Below, one piece after another: positions 11,713-51,802 of a stretch of 64,000 nucleotides of DNA (position 1 is its first letter; each line of letters opens with the position of its first letter). The DNA is from Acanthacorydalis orientalis (Eukaryota > Arthropoda > Insecta > Megaloptera > Corydalidae), in NCBI GenBank assembly GCA_034766995.1, contig CM068313.1, forward strand, positions 37,397,996 through 37,461,995, given 5' to 3'. The notes beneath the pieces are model-generated. The model was not told where the DNA came from. It saw nothing but the letters and a program-made list of their open reading frames with translations, and did not search any database. Made by a program: the position numbers and the translations under genes.

Positions 11713-13545
11713 TATAAAAAAGAAAAGTCGAATATATTTGAATGTAAAAGAAGTGTAGTTACTTATGACCTAAATTTAATGTCCTTTTATTATTTATTAT
11801 TTACCGATGTAGTGCCCCAGCCAGTAAGTACAACTTGTTCGTTTTCTCGTACATCAGAATTTGGCAACAAAATAGGTTGTATGCGATCGGTAAACGTGAT
11901 TGCATAAAATGTTTTGAGTAAAGCGATATCGTTTTTTATTGTATTTGAATTATAATTTTCATGAATGATAATTTTCGATACTTTGTACGGAGGTCCACTA
12001 ATACTTAATCGATTTGTTCCTAATTCAATGATGACCGATGATGGTTTTAAACTAAAATATTAAATAATCCGTTAAATTAAGAAAACAAAATTATGTATAG
12101 TAAATATAAGATGTATACAAATTAATATACGTTTACATTTTATACTTTCTAACAGAATGATGCGAAATATGAAAATAATAGCTAAAGTATGATTTATGTT
12201 TATAATAATTCGATAAATTTAATTCATCAAATATAAATATATATAAAAATAAACAAACCCTCTAACACAGTGCGGATGTAAGAATATAAAATTCGTTTAT
12301 AATAGATCCTCCACAAAAATGTGTACCTTTGTTTCTTAATGATACTTGGTAAGGATATGCTCCTTCGGGAGCATCTGTACCACCAATAATACGGTTTTTA
12401 ATAATCGTACCTGAAAGTCAGTATTTGTGAAAATAAACATACCTTTCATGATAATTATACTTAACACGCTTATTAAATTCTCAGTAATGAATATGCAATA
12501 ATGATATGCTTAGTGAAAGATTTAAAAAAGATATTTTAAAAATTAATTGAATAGAAAATCTATTGCAAATAAACTAATTGTTTATTATGAAAGTGTTACT
12601 AATTATCAAATTGTTATTTTAAGAAAGATGAATACGAATACGTAATTTTTATGTATTTTAATATATAATTTGTGTATATATAATGGATTTTTTTAAATGG
12701 CTTGTATTTGACAATCATGTATAATCTCTAATAAAAAGTAACTTTTTTTTGATAATTTAATTATAACATTTCATCAAAAATGATAATCTGATATATGAAA
12801 GAATTAATTACAAATAAAAATATATCAAACTATTTTAATTAAACACAATGGGAAAGTACCTGAAATTAAGACTGCATTAAAAAGAAATATCTATATAAAC
12901 ATGTAGTCTAACAAAATACTATAAATAAATAAAAATTATGTAACGAACGTTAATATAAATATTTAAATTAATTTTATATTTATTTTAATCAAGGGTCAAG
13001 AGTTTCGCAAAGAATAAAACTAAATTTTAGGATGAAATGTGTGATTAAAAAATAAGGATTGAGGAATAATTTAGTTGATTTTAAGAAATTAAATAAATAC
13101 AAATTAGTAAATATTAAATATAAATTCAAATATAAGAACTAGTAAATGATTCATTTTAAAATACTCTAAAATTTATTCGACCTTTGTGGAAAAAACTAAT
13201 TGAATCATTCAAATAAAAATTAATAAAACTTTCAAAATATTTTATCATTATAAATGCCGAGGATTATTATAATAATATCTAATGATTAGTTATTCAATTG
13301 AAAATAATAAAGATCAATAATCATCAATAGAGTGTTCGAATTGACTATTGCTAAGTACTACACAGAAAATTAAATACAAAAATTAGTAAAAAAGAACGTA
13401 AATTTAATTAAAGGTTCTTGGAACTTGTTTTGGATTATCGAACAGTTGTTAAATGAATAATAAATATTTATTAAATATCGTTCAAAAAATTACCGTATGC
13501 ACAAAAACCTAATAATATGATAAAAATGACAACAAAGTTTGTCAT
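10391..13545 (-). pseudogene. SP-D: chymotrypsin-like protease frameshifted at His57
   Basis: All five exons are present: 13494-13545 (signal peptide MTNFVVIFIILLGFCAYG), 12259-12410, 11805-12051, 10605-10742 and 10391-10537. Exon 2 shows [18 protein letters not shown] and FCGGSI, then LTSALC and a stop where LTAAHC is expected. It is 152 nt; SP-E, F and G have 154. Restoring the frame needs a CACAC instead of CAC at the His codon, so two bases were lost from a CA run. Exon 3 keeps Asp102 (KNDIALL), exon 4 ends GEGACR, exon 5 has GDSGGP and Asp226 (GKPDVFTRV). Everything else is well preserved, so this is a very young pseudogene or a sequencing error. The intact form would have been about 245 aa. 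Confidence 0.88.
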
Positions 13546-13607
13546 TTTAATTCACTATAATGACTTATTTTAACTCTCATTGTAAATTAAATAATAATTT
13601 ATTGTGA

Positions 13608-13639
<32 letters not shown>

Positions 13640-13971
13640 GATTGTATCGATTCAATTCGCATTAAAAAAAAATACAATTAAAATCACGAGTGTATTTTAT
13701 AATACACACAATGAGTTAAATTGTATCAGTGAATACGTTTTACTTATTAAAATCCGATAACGAATGTTACATATTTTATTATTTATTTACAAATATTCCT
13801 TTTTATATCTTATTTTTGAAATAAAATGGTATTGTAATCGAAATAAATGAATTTATTAGAAGAATTTCTAATTATATAGGACCAAAAAATAAATAACTGA
13901 AATACATATCATATTATTTATAAACATATTTTACTATTTAAATGTTATAATTTAATATAATAATAAGTTTA

Positions 13972-16416
<2,445 letters not shown>

Positions 16417-16450
16417 TATAAATGACTATAAGTAAATAATTTTTAACTAG

Positions 16451-16457
16451 TTTTATA
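16451..16457 (-). promoter_or_regulatory. TATA box of SP-E
   Basis: TATAAAA on the minus strand about 35 bases before the SP-E start codon. A TGATAA (GATA-type) site lies further upstream near 16600. Confidence 0.5.
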
Positions 16458-16970
16458 CATATATATTGAAAGTACAGATATCTTTAAAAAAATTATTGTA
16501 TCAACATTAAAAAAAATGAAATATTATTTTTAGTTCTCTTTTATATATTACTTTTGTATAACTTTCTTTCTTATGTGAATAACCATTTTAGTATCAAATA
16601 AATGATAAGTAATATTTACAAGTTTATAATGTGACAATCTTTTTATGTAATAGATTTCACACCAAAATAGAATCCATTGCCACTGTTCTGTTTTGTGTTA
16701 GATATATCATTGTTTAATTAATCTAAAAGATCTGAAGTATGTATTATTGTTTTATTTAAAAAAGTATATCTAACTACTTATTAAATATGTTTCTTTCGTC
16801 AGTTTAAAACACTTTTGAATTGAAATGTGTTACTATTAGTGTTGTTTATAATTATAAACGAATACTGAGTTGTACATTATAAACGTTCATATAGTTAATA
16901 AAACTTGGATTTTTTTATTATATTAATCGATAAATTCATAATCCAGTTATTTGTAAATTCCTGTAATACC

Positions 16971-17008
<38 letters not shown>

Positions 17009-17273
17009 CTACTAATAATATTTAGTTTCACCTCTTTATATTACGATAAAATTATTATTGTATCTGATTTATAAATTAAATTTTAATATTTAATACTTAA
17101 ATCCGATTAGTTTTCAAAATAAAAAAATTATATCAATAACTTTGAACAATGCTAAAAGCGAAATGGAAAAAAATACGTGTAATATAAAATATTTCTTTTT
17201 TTTTATTTTACCATTCTAACGTTTTAAATATACATATGAATCATTTAATTAACAAAACATGCCCTATAAAATA
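16458..17273. other. Intergenic SP-E / SP-F, no gene seen
   Basis: AT-rich, with a (TA)n tract at about 16975-17005. Confidence 0.6.
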
Positions 17274-19612
<2,339 letters not shown>

Positions 19613-19642
19613 TTTGAATGACTAAATAAATGAATTTGATCA

Positions 19643-19652
19643 CCTTTATATA
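19643..19652 (-). promoter_or_regulatory. TATA box of SP-F
   Basis: TATATAAAGG on the minus strand, about 31 bases before the SP-F ATG. Confidence 0.5.
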
Positions 19653-20019
19653 TTTAAAAATGGACTGATAATTATTTTGACTAAAATGATTATATCAATG
19701 CTGTATGGATAAAACCAAAAAAAATCATAGAATTATTATCAATACTACTTTGTATGTCAATAGCCTTTTTGTCTAATTCTGTTCTTTTTCATTTATGAGT
19801 AAGTGCTATACTATTAATTAAAAACGAATTGAAGATAAGTTACTTTTACATGTTTAAACATTATAAGAATTTTTTACAATAAATGATAAAAAAGTATCGA
19901 AATCATGAATAATATTAACACACGTTATCACTCCTTTGTTAGACATTTTTTTTTATATTTTGTATTAATAAACATGCTTATTCATCTTGCTTTGAACAAT
20001 ATCTGATACTATTTTCATG

Positions 20020-20055
<36 letters not shown>

Positions 20056-20619
20056 TTTTTTTTCAATTTGAATTGAAATAAATTCTAATCTTTTATACGT
20101 CAATTATTGTTCTTCTTAACATTAATTATTCATATAGACCAATTCTATTCAATTGGTGGGCTTATGGGGTGCATCCAGTTCACAAATAAATTTCAATAAC
20201 CTAATATGGAAAAAAAGGTTATTTATAATTTAAAAACCATAGCTAGGGTTTGATATTTTGAAAATTATTGTAAATATGTTATTAAAAAATCTCAATCGGT
20301 GCACACTCTATTCGATTTATGTGCATTTAATATTTTTTTTTTTTTGACCTACGATCAACTTACATTAACTCTTTATAGTTTATACATAACAACCGAATAT
20401 TTTAAAGTATATACGTTTAACAACTGTAATATATAATAATACAAAGGAACTATTGAAACTAAAAATAAAAATTAAACGAGTATAAATATTTTAGTTTCTA
20501 ACATTCCTTTCTGTAATTTGCTGTAAACTCCATATTTTGCAATGAACTTCCAAAGTTCAAAAATTTTTGATTTTTATTATAAAGTTACTTTTTTATTTTA
20601 AAATCCGAAACCTTTTTGT

Positions 20620-20704
<85 letters not shown>

Positions 20705-21316
20705 GTTTTAGAGTATTTATATACTCCAGAATATTTACACACCTATAGCTTATTGGTTAACTGTTCAAATGTGATTATTCATATTACTGTATATTTTTAT
20801 ATTATTTAATTATTAATACAATTCAAATCAGTCACGTAAAAATATATGTTTTATATGCTACTGTAAAAATGTCGGATTCGATTGTAAATATAAGCTATGC
20901 ATGTTATGCTTTTAATTAGAGCATCGTAACAAAATTTTATATATTTTTCTAAGTATGAAGTATTAACATATATATACATACATACATATATTTTTCACGC
21001 ACATGCATATATTTTTCCTGCCTGGAATGAAAGTCTGCCTGACAGCACCCGTTTAAAATGTATTAATCGTTGAAGTATTTTAATAGAAATAAGAGCACTG
21101 ATACACAAAGTTAATATTTGAAATTCAACACTGAAATAAAAAATCGGAGCTGAAAATTAAAATGTCAACTAGAACAAAAATTATTTATGATTCTTAGAAA
21201 AAAAGCTATATTTTTAAAAAATCATAAAAATAGTTTCAAGCTAATTAATATAATGTATACAATACATAAATAAATAATAAATCAATTTTATTACGTATTT
21301 GAAGAGCATATAATAT

Positions 21317-21365
<49 letters not shown>

Positions 21366-22324
21366 ATTACATTTACTGTCCGAAAGAATAAAGTGTACTT
21401 TACTATTTAGACTTGGGGAAAATAAGAAATGTTTAAATCTAATAATGAACTTTAATGAAAAACAAATTCTGTATAATAATGATCAAACCATGTTTTTTAC
21501 TTAAAAAATATGGAACATTTACTTTTGATAATGTTTAATCAATCTCAATAGAATTTTATCCTTATAAGGTTTTATTAAATTATAACAAATGATTATTTAT
21601 ATTTAGTAGGGTATGAAAAATATATTTAAATTGCAAAATAATAAATAATAAATTCTCCATAACCAAACGTGCTGTTCCTGACTATATACTTTGAAATTAA
21701 CAAGTTTTTAAAAACTCGACATGAGTATATAGTAGGTCATTTTTCATCCTCGATCAGTATTCTAATTCTCTCAGTATCCTCGATCAATATTCTAAGCATT
21801 CTACTTTTACTCACACACGTAAAAATAATACTCGTTTATATATTAGGATAAATATATGGGACAATTTAATGAAAATTCCAGTAATGAAATTCACAATCAT
21901 AGATCTTAATATCTTGTTACAAATTAGTCGTAATTTTTAATATGGGCTTAACTGCATGTATTCTGATGTATTTTTTTACTTGGTATGATATTAAAGTATA
22001 GGTAAATTATATGATTTATAACTGTCATTCTGTGCTTTTTTTCTGTTTGTTTTTTTAGAAATTAGTATATTGTTTATTAGTAATTTATCTAATTTTTATA
22101 ACAATAATGTTTAAATACGTTATTATTAATTTTCAAATAAAATAAATAATACAAAACATTATTGTAGTCTGCGTTGTACAAATAATGATATTAAGGATAT
22201 AGTAAAACAATATATTATTATTAGCTATTATTATTATAACTTAATCGATAGATAAAAAATACAATACATATTATTTTATATTAGTATTTATTTGTTTGAA
22301 TTAGAGAAATACCATATAATATTA

Positions 22325-22358
<34 letters not shown>

Positions 22359-22463
22359 GTGTGTGTGTGTCAGTATTTGTATGCTATTTTATCCTACATT
22401 AAATTATTTAATAATTCTTATATAACGATAATTGTTCAAAATTCAGTCAGTAGTTATATTTGT
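19653..22463. other. Intergenic SP-F / SP-G, no gene seen
   Basis: AT-rich, with (TA)n tracts at about 20023-20051, 20623-20702 and 21317-21338 (the last joined to GTn up to 21366). Short frames here are repeat-derived or unsupported. Confidence 0.6.
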
Positions 22464-24873
<2,410 letters not shown>

Positions 24874-24912
24874 TTTTATTATAAACTATTGGAAATATGC
24901 TCTATCGTTATG

Positions 24913-24920
24913 TTTATATA
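24913..24920 (-). promoter_or_regulatory. TATA box of SP-G
   Basis: TATATAAA on the minus strand, 40 bases before the ATG. A shared AAATGTTATCA element lies upstream at 24965-24975. Confidence 0.5.
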
Positions 24921-24964
24921 CTGTAACATTTATTGTTGCAGAGTATTTTTCAATGTTATTTATT

Positions 24965-24975
24965 TGATAACATTT
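24965..24975 (-). promoter_or_regulatory. Shared AAATGTTATCA element upstream of SP-G
   Basis: The same 11-mer occurs upstream of SP-I (38440-38450) and SP-K (51435-51445). It contains TTATCA, a GATA-factor type core; GATA factors are known gut regulators in insects. Function is inferred. Confidence 0.35.
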
Positions 24976-25308
24976 TAATCAAAACTAATCTCAAGAATTT
25001 AATACATTAACACACTTATTATTTTTATTTTCTTTAATATTTTTTATATACAAACACATGTATTTATTGTTTAGCTTAATTGTGTTTTCACTTGAATTGC
25101 AGATAAAACACTTTACTACTAAAAAATATGATTTTGAAAATGTGTATCTTATTGCAAACAAAGTAAATAATGTTACAATGAAAAACTTGTAACTGTAACT
25201 TATTTTCATTGCGACTGAACTTTTCATTTTAAAAAAGAATATTTAGCTGAATAAACGAAAATATAACTTACAATACATTTAGTATATATATATATATATA
25301 TTCATATA

Positions 25309-25350
<42 letters not shown>

Positions 25351-25354
25351 TATA

Positions 25355-25398
<44 letters not shown>

Positions 25399-25932
25399 TG
25401 TGTGTGTGTGTATAAATATGTGTGTGTGTATGATCTTTAATTTTTGTTAATCCGATAAACTGATGAAGGGTTTTTCCAGTTTAAATAATATTATCTCTTG
25501 TCCACACATTTACATGTTCCTTTTCTACATCTTTATACTGTATACCTCGTTGTTCTACATTCAATAGTACATACAAGAGCTATTTGATTTTGAATACAAG
25601 CTCGAATTTCAGAGAAGACCTCTCACATCAACATTCTACGCCACGTTTAGCAATGAGAGTACTTATGGAACACTGTATGGACTTAAAACAACGTTTTAAA
25701 AACGAACGCCGATATTGTTGCAAATATTTTTAAAATCCCGCGTGTGTTGACTCCATAAATGAAAGTCAGTCAATTTAAAATTTGTTCGATTATTTAATCT
25801 AATGTATTATTATAATAATATTGTTTTTCATGCACTTTTTTAAGAATTATATAATCATATTATTGTTTATACTTAAATTATATAACAATGTATGTAATGT
25901 TGCCATTTTGATAATGAATGGTTTGTTTTGAT
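24976..25932. other. Intergenic SP-G / SP-H, no gene seen
   Basis: Contains a tandem of TA tracts (25281-25412) with a repeated TTCATATAGGTTTATATA spacer. A less AT-rich stretch at about 25600-25760 was not recognised. Confidence 0.55.
25281..25412. repeat. TA tracts with a repeated TTCATATAGGTT spacer
   Basis: Two copies of TTCATATAGGTT separated by TA runs, then a GCGTGTGTGTG run. This looks like a minisatellite unit built from a microsatellite. Confidence 0.85.
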
Positions 25933-32470
<6,538 letters not shown>

Positions 32471-32540
32471 GTTGATGTATCAATACTAGATTTTATAGTA
32501 ATTTGTTGAGTGCAACTCATACTCTATGAAAACAATAGAA

Positions 32541-32549
32541 TATTTATAA
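32541..32549 (-). promoter_or_regulatory. TATA box of SP-H
   Basis: TTATAAATA-type box on the minus strand about 71 bases before the ATG, giving a slightly longer leader than in the neighbours. Confidence 0.4.
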
Positions 32550-33112
32550 CCAGTCCGAATATATAGGTTTTCTAATTATTTATTATTTGGCGTAAAATTG
32601 CATTCGATTAATAACTTTTTTCAATATAGACTTTAAGTATAATTTGCTTTTTAGTTTTATAGTTTTACATTTAAATGCATGTGTTTTGAATCAGTATTCT
32701 AATTAAAAACAGTACCAGTATTACTTTCTGTTCTCAACTCGTCACGTTCAGACGATTGAAAAACATTTTCACGCTAGTTTACTATTTTTTTTTCATATTA
32801 TAATAATCATAAAAAAATTTTTTTTATACCATTTTATCATACATATGCATATATGTCATATTTTTTTATTACAATATGCGCTTTTATTAGACTTTGTTGT
32901 ACCTATAAACATTAATAAAATTTTGTTGTACCTATAAACCTTACGTTGACTAAATTTGTCATTTTTTTTCCTATAAAGTAGAATAAAGAATTTATAAAGA
33001 TAAAAAAATTATAAATTAATACTTCATATACGTGAAAATATTCGTATTTATTTATTTTACATATTAATATATTTTAAAACAATGTTTATTGACTTCATAT
33101 ATCATCAAATGT
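32550..33112. other. Intergenic SP-H / SP-I, no gene seen
   Basis: Contains two tandem copies of TTTGTTGTACCTATAAAC, at about 32893 and 32923. Confidence 0.55.
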
Positions 33113-38207
<5,095 letters not shown>

Positions 38208-38268
38208 TTTTTTTAATAATATTTAATAATACAGTAATTGTAACATACAAAAATTAACAAGTGTAACA

Positions 38269-38276
38269 ATATATAC
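38269..38276 (-). promoter_or_regulatory. Putative TATA box of SP-I
   Basis: TATATATT on the minus strand, 62 bases before the ATG. Weaker evidence than for the other TATA boxes. Confidence 0.35.
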
Positions 38277-38439
38277 TTTTCTTTCGACTGATCGATAGTT
38301 AAAAATAATAAATATATATTAATAGTTAAATATATATTTTTCAACTTCGTCTTCATAAGATATACGCATACCTTTTTTCAATGATATATGACCATAATTG
38401 TATTTATATAAGTTTCACGAACGAATAATCACTATAATT

Positions 38440-38450
38440 TGATAACATTT
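38440..38450 (-). promoter_or_regulatory. Shared AAATGTTATCA element upstream of SP-I
   Basis: Same 11-mer as upstream of SP-G and SP-K, about 230 bases before the SP-I ATG; overlaps a GATA-type TTATCA. Confidence 0.3.
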
Positions 38451-39455
38451 TATCCTGAAACGGAAATGTACCTATATCGAAAGCAAATGCGTGTTGTTGT
38501 CTGAATTACAAATGAATTTATATATTTGTGTCATGTCGAAAATGGAGACTTAACTGATAATATATTTTATGTGTATAAAGGTGATCTAAAATTGGCATGT
38601 ATTGTTCAAAATTTATTTTGAAAATGAAAAAAAAACCTGTGTTGGACTAACCAATCAAAAGTCAATCGTAAGTAATATCAACATATTTGATACATAAATT
38701 CTCGTTTTATTAAAATGAAAATAACAATAAACAGCATACCGCAATGAATTTTAAATATGCAATTTCGATTTGTTTCGATAATATATGTGTTTATTTAAAC
38801 CTTTATGTTTTTGATTCTGTGCATTACTTTAAAATAGTATTTCTTTTCATTTTTTTTATGCCATTGTTTTATAATCAAATTGTGTAAATAGTTAATTTTG
38901 ATTTAAACACCTATTTATATATATATATATATACAAATATAATAACAAAAACATTGATCTTTATTAAATATTCAATTAAAAAATTGCAGAATAAATAACT
39001 TTATTCAATAATATATAATTGAAAAATAACAAAAGACTTAGAGATCATATATTTTTTAGTTTTTAAAACTCAATTGCTTTTCACATATGGTTATCATTAT
39101 ATAACTATTATAATTTTAAAGTTTTGAAAAAAATATATTGTCATATAGTTTTATTCTCATTAACATGACGTAATTAACATGAATCAGTCTAATAGGATAA
39201 ATGGTAATTCTGTTGACAAGGTACCAGTTATTGATATATCTTTATTTACTCAAAAATAACAGAATATCTTACTGTTATGAAGTTACTTTCTTTCCTTCTA
39301 TTTTCTCTTTATAGTCATTACATTGAAAAACTCTATGACATTTTTATGCCCTACAATTTTATCAATAACATATATTCTGTCAACAATACTACTATTCAAC
39401 CTTTTAAAATTTTTCTTGCAATCGAATCAAATGATGAGAAGTGAAAATACTATCG

Positions 39456-39501
<46 letters not shown>

Positions 39502-40236
39502 CTTTGCCATATTTTATTACACTTTTCTTAATCTATTTTTGACAAATAACAATTTAATGAAAAAAAGTTCTTCTGAAAGTGTTTTTATTTAGTTTTTTTT
39601 TTACATATTTACGAAATTATTTTGGCATTCTCCAATAAAACTGATATATTTCATAATATCATTAATTTATAAATTATCAATTAAAAACAGAGTTGAAAGC
39701 ATTAAAATATTATTAAAATTACTATGATATTTAATAAATCTATAGATACCGAAGCCTATAAAAAGTAATTTTGATAAAATCCACTGGAACAATGGAACAT
39801 TTTTAAAAAGAATGCATATTTATGTTGAATATAATTATAAGTTTCATTGCATTTAATATATATTATTATAAATAATTAACATATTAAAAATGGCATTTAC
39901 AAATGAAAAATCGTTATGGAAAAAATATCAAATAAGATAATTATTCATAACGAGGTGACATGCAATTCCACTCGACAATACATCTAAACTGATATAAAAA
40001 GGAAAATTTTACTAACAATAACACTTGACAATATCGCGAATATAAGATAAACACTGAACAAATACATTTTAATTATATTTAATTATATTTTGCGTTAACA
40101 TAAATTTGAATTTTAATAAAAATTTTATTTTAAATATGGATGTTCATGTATATTTTATATTAATACAGAAACGAATGTCGTTACTACTGTGTTCTGTTAC
40201 AATTATACAAATTTATATCAAAAACTATATCTATGT

Positions 40237-40285
<49 letters not shown>

Positions 40286-40960
40286 GAGTATATATAAATG
40301 CATATGTATATTTTATCATAAAAATCGAAACTTTTAATTAGAATGTAAATGAAAATACAATTCCTGTTATCATGCATTATAAAGTAAGAAATACTAATAA
40401 CAACCGATCGCTAATGACCTTAGTTGTCGACGCGCACATAAATCCCAAATAACAACAACTAATAGCAACATTTTCAGTTGAATTCTACAATTTCTATCAA
40501 ATTTAACTATGAGTAACATTGTACTTCATTTTTAATCTGCACGCTTTTTAAATATGTCTCATTCTCATATTCGAGTTTATTTTTATTAAATGTGTCCAAT
40601 TATATAGAGGAATTGGAAATACTTCAATTAAATAGTTTATTCATGTTATTTAATGACGTATTTTTTCAAATCTCTTTGGTCCTAAACTTTTTATGTATGT
40701 GGAAAGGTATGATATTACAAAATGTGTATCCAATTTCATTTCTCCGTTCTTTTACTCAAACATTTTTTTCTTTTATTTTTAAAATTAAATTTAAATCTAT
40801 AATATGTTAGGAAATATTTTAATCTCTGGATAACAACTTTGGAAATATTATTCAAAAATGAAATAGATCATATATAAAAATAATTAAGTACGTTATTTAG
40901 TTTTAGAAAAATACATTGATACAGGTTTTTTTGAATAAATATTCTTTAATATTAAAATAG

Positions 40961-41005
<45 letters not shown>

Positions 41006-41359
41006 TCTTGTTTTTCATAAACATTAAAGTAAGAGTCATACTTTTCAAAAACAAACGTAAATAAAATAAAATAATACTGAAATATTTATTAACAAAACAG
41101 CTTGTACTTACAAAAAAGCAATTGACAAAAAATGTGTAAAAAAATGTTGAGGTTCGTTTATAAACTTTTCTTTTAGATATTTTTATAAAATTATGTTGTA
41201 GAATTGAAGTGTTTTATGTGTTATAAAAATATCAGTGTGCAATTTTTAATATATGCTAATTTGTGACACCATTCTTATCTGACTCCTTGACTTTATTCTT
41301 TATTTATTGTCTAATTTTGTCGTATCTTTTGAATAATAAAACAAATTATTAAATTATTC

Positions 41360-41409
<50 letters not shown>

Positions 41410-41548
41410 GCTTTCACATAAATATTATATATTTATTATTTCAGAATTCAGTAAATAAAGAAAAGAAAGAAAAGTATGCATATTCATTTGTGTTATATTA
41501 TTTCAAATTTGTTTGCAGTTAGTTTAGTATTAAAAGAATAGATAAAAA

Positions 41549-41655
<107 letters not shown>

Positions 41656-41867
41656 ACAGCTCTTTGTCTATAAAAGGATATAATAGAAAGTGAATTATTT
41701 TTTACCAATGTAAAAACTAGAAACATGTATTTTAAATAGTAATTATTAAAACAATAACAATAAACAAATAAATATTAAATGTATAATAATTAGATAACTC
41801 ATTAAAGTAGAACAGCTAATAACTAAATCAAATTTAACATATTCGATTATAAAATTAAAAATGAAAA

Positions 41868-45313
<3,446 letters not shown>

Positions 45314-45758
45314 GATTTTATAATCGTAATATTCAAAAATATAAAATAATATTAAAAACGATTAAGCTTCCACAAGCATAATAAATTGATATTATATTAT
45401 TTAAAAATACTTTTACAAGAAGTCCAATCTGATTCGAACTGTTGATTTTTATACATTGTGTTTTTCGATTTATATAAGATTGGTGACTTTTTAATCAAAA
45501 TAAATTCAGTTATAATTAGAACGGAACTATAAAACCGTATATCTACAAAGACAACGCAACCCGAATACTAAAAAAATTATCTTCTTTTGACATAACAATT
45601 TAAGTACTTAGTAAATTTGTTTCTAGCTCAATCAATGAAAATAATACCATGTAAAAATATTTTATTCTGAATTTTAAAATAATTTAAAATCCATTTCTGG
45701 TGTTGTTGTCGTTATTATTTTTGAAAATACACACGCACACGCACACACACACACCCAC

Positions 45759-45790
<32 letters not shown>

Positions 45791-45791
45791 C

Positions 45792-45834
<43 letters not shown>

Positions 45835-47420
45835 ATTGATTGAGAATAAATAATATAGATCAAAAAAATCATAGAAAAAGTTTAGATGCTTTTCATTCAT
45901 TAAACAGTCTTCAAGTTTTATATTAATTAGTTAATATTATTTTCACAAAATGGTGCATTTAATTGGATTAAAAAAATAATTAACCTTTTGATGCATTAAG
46001 ATGATTCTGACTGAATGAAATGAGTGATGAACCATAGATGCAATATATACTAAATATGAAGAAAACATGAGTTAAATTTCTAATGAAATTGGCTTGGATG
46101 CTTTCTTATATAATGTAAATTTTAGTGATATTTTAGTTAAATAAGTTAGCACACCGACAAGATTTTTTAATTTTTAAAATCTCGTTTTATTGATCCAATT
46201 ATGAGCAGTATGATATGCAATTAATTGTTTTATTATGTTTTAGTAATTCGTAATACATAATACTTTGTTAATCTTACTGACCCTCTGTTAAAAATGTTTT
46301 TATTGTGTTAGTTTTTCCTGTAAATGAAAAAAAACGCTATTTCGTTATCTAGTCCTTTTCCATATTTGGTTGTTTAATACCCATCATTTAACATATTATA
46401 TAAATCGATTTATAAATCGTACTTTATCTCGACAAGAAAAGAATGTACTGCAGAAAGCTTCTTTTTCTAGTAATTGACATTATACCCAAACATTTTAAAA
46501 TAGTTCTTACATTGTGGAAATAAAATTATATATATGATCAATTTTTATTCTTACTTATTCTTCTTACTTACTTTATTCTTACTCATGTCATAGTTAATTA
46601 TCACACAGATTTTTACATTTGCACTTTTTTTAAATTCATAAATCTGAATTAATCAATCACACTAGCTTCTACTCCTTTATGCCTGTTAAATGTTAACTTT
46701 CCGTTTTAATTCTTTTGATTATTGCCACTTTTTATTATCTTGCAGTATTTGATGAATTATATTGTATGTATTAAAGTTTTCTTCATAATTTCAGATATTG
46801 TTTCTATAAATTAAATAATAAATAAAAACGAGCATTTTCAAATACTTTACTGAAATAATTAAATAAAATCAAATGATGCATAAAATTCAGTACTTGAGAA
46901 TAAAAATTTGCGAATTTAATCAAATAATTCACACTGAAAAATATATCTAAATTGAAATTAAAATGTATAGAAACGAAAGTATTTTTTATCGACATAATAA
47001 ATAACATTGTCGATGTATATTATGATATATTGTTATTTATTTGGTATTATTAAAAAAATAATATTTCATTGTAAAAAAGACACCCAACTCTTGCATTCTG
47101 CATGAAAAGCATGTAAAATATGAAATACTTTGTATATAAAATATGTAGTATAAAATTATTTTCATGTTTATCTCTACAATGTGTTACTGAATCTCATTAA
47201 TGAAAATGATAAAGTATTCTTAAAATCACACTTTTAATTTAATTTGAATTCTTATTTAGTCGTTATTTAAAACATATTTCTATAAATGAGTTTAAGTACT
47301 AGTTTTAAATGTTCATATTTGAATAATTAAAACGATATATTTATAGTTTAATCAGTTTTTATTTTTTTTAAATTATTCCAAATTTATCAAATAATAGATA
47401 ATTAAAAGTTACTTCGCTTT

Positions 47421-47468
<48 letters not shown>

Positions 47469-47794
47469 GTGTGTGTATGTGTGTAGTTAAATAGATGTAA
47501 TATTTTAAAATTATTAATCATTTTCACAAATAAATTGTCTTTACAGCCCAAAAACCACAAAAAATCCTTAGTCATTTTTCATCAGAAAATGTTTGTGTTT
47601 TGCGGAACAAAAGAAAAATAAATTTATAAATGTGAATTTAGCCACAATACCAGAACTATATTATGTTCATTAAACATGTGAATATGCAAATAAATAAAGT
47701 ACAACTAGTTAATATTTATTGTGAATATTTATTAAAAATTATAGAGGAAATAAAATATCATTATTATATAATTTATAAAATTCTTTTCTCAATC
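45314..47794. other. Intergenic SP-J / SP-K, no gene seen
   Basis: Contains an (AC)n-(TA)n tract at about 45728-45832 and a TA/GT tract at about 47427-47483. Frames here are short and AT-driven. Confidence 0.6.
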
Positions 47795-51358
<3,564 letters not shown>

Positions 51359-51403
51359 TGTTGTAAAAATTTAAAATGATTATCAAGGTGATGAAAATGT
51401 CGC

Positions 51404-51411
51404 CTTTTATA
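51404..51411 (-). promoter_or_regulatory. TATA box of SP-K
   Basis: TATAAAAG on the minus strand, 46 bases before the ATG, followed at the usual distance by TTTTCATCAC, a plausible initiator. Confidence 0.6.
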
Positions 51412-51434
51412 TGATTTTAAATTTAAAAAAGAGA

Positions 51435-51445
51435 TGATAACATTT
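51435..51445 (-). promoter_or_regulatory. Shared AAATGTTATCA element upstream of SP-K
   Basis: About 24 bases upstream of the TATA box; same 11-mer as at SP-G and SP-I. Contains a TTATCA GATA-type core. Confidence 0.35.
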
Positions 51446-51690
51446 CCTAAACCTTGCACTTATCAATGTATTTATCTATTTATTATACAACTTTAAATAA
51501 AATTGTGATTATATCTTAAGGACATCTCTATTGTTTTTCAAGAGTTCTAAAGAAAATTTTTATTTAATTTATATTCACCGAAAAGTATAAATAATATTAT
51601 AAAGAAAATTGTGTAGAAAAATTAATGAAAATGATATTGATTATTTGAAATTAAATATCTCTATTATAGTGCAAAATGATTTAAAATATT

Positions 51691-51731
<41 letters not shown>

Positions 51732-51744
51732 AATATTGCTTTTA

Positions 51745-51802
<58 letters not shown>

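Noticed and set aside
39323..39592. 89-codon plus-strand frame with a hydrophobic start
   Set aside because: No family recognised; half of it is TA repeat and AT-rich sequence gives such Ile/Leu/Phe frames by chance.
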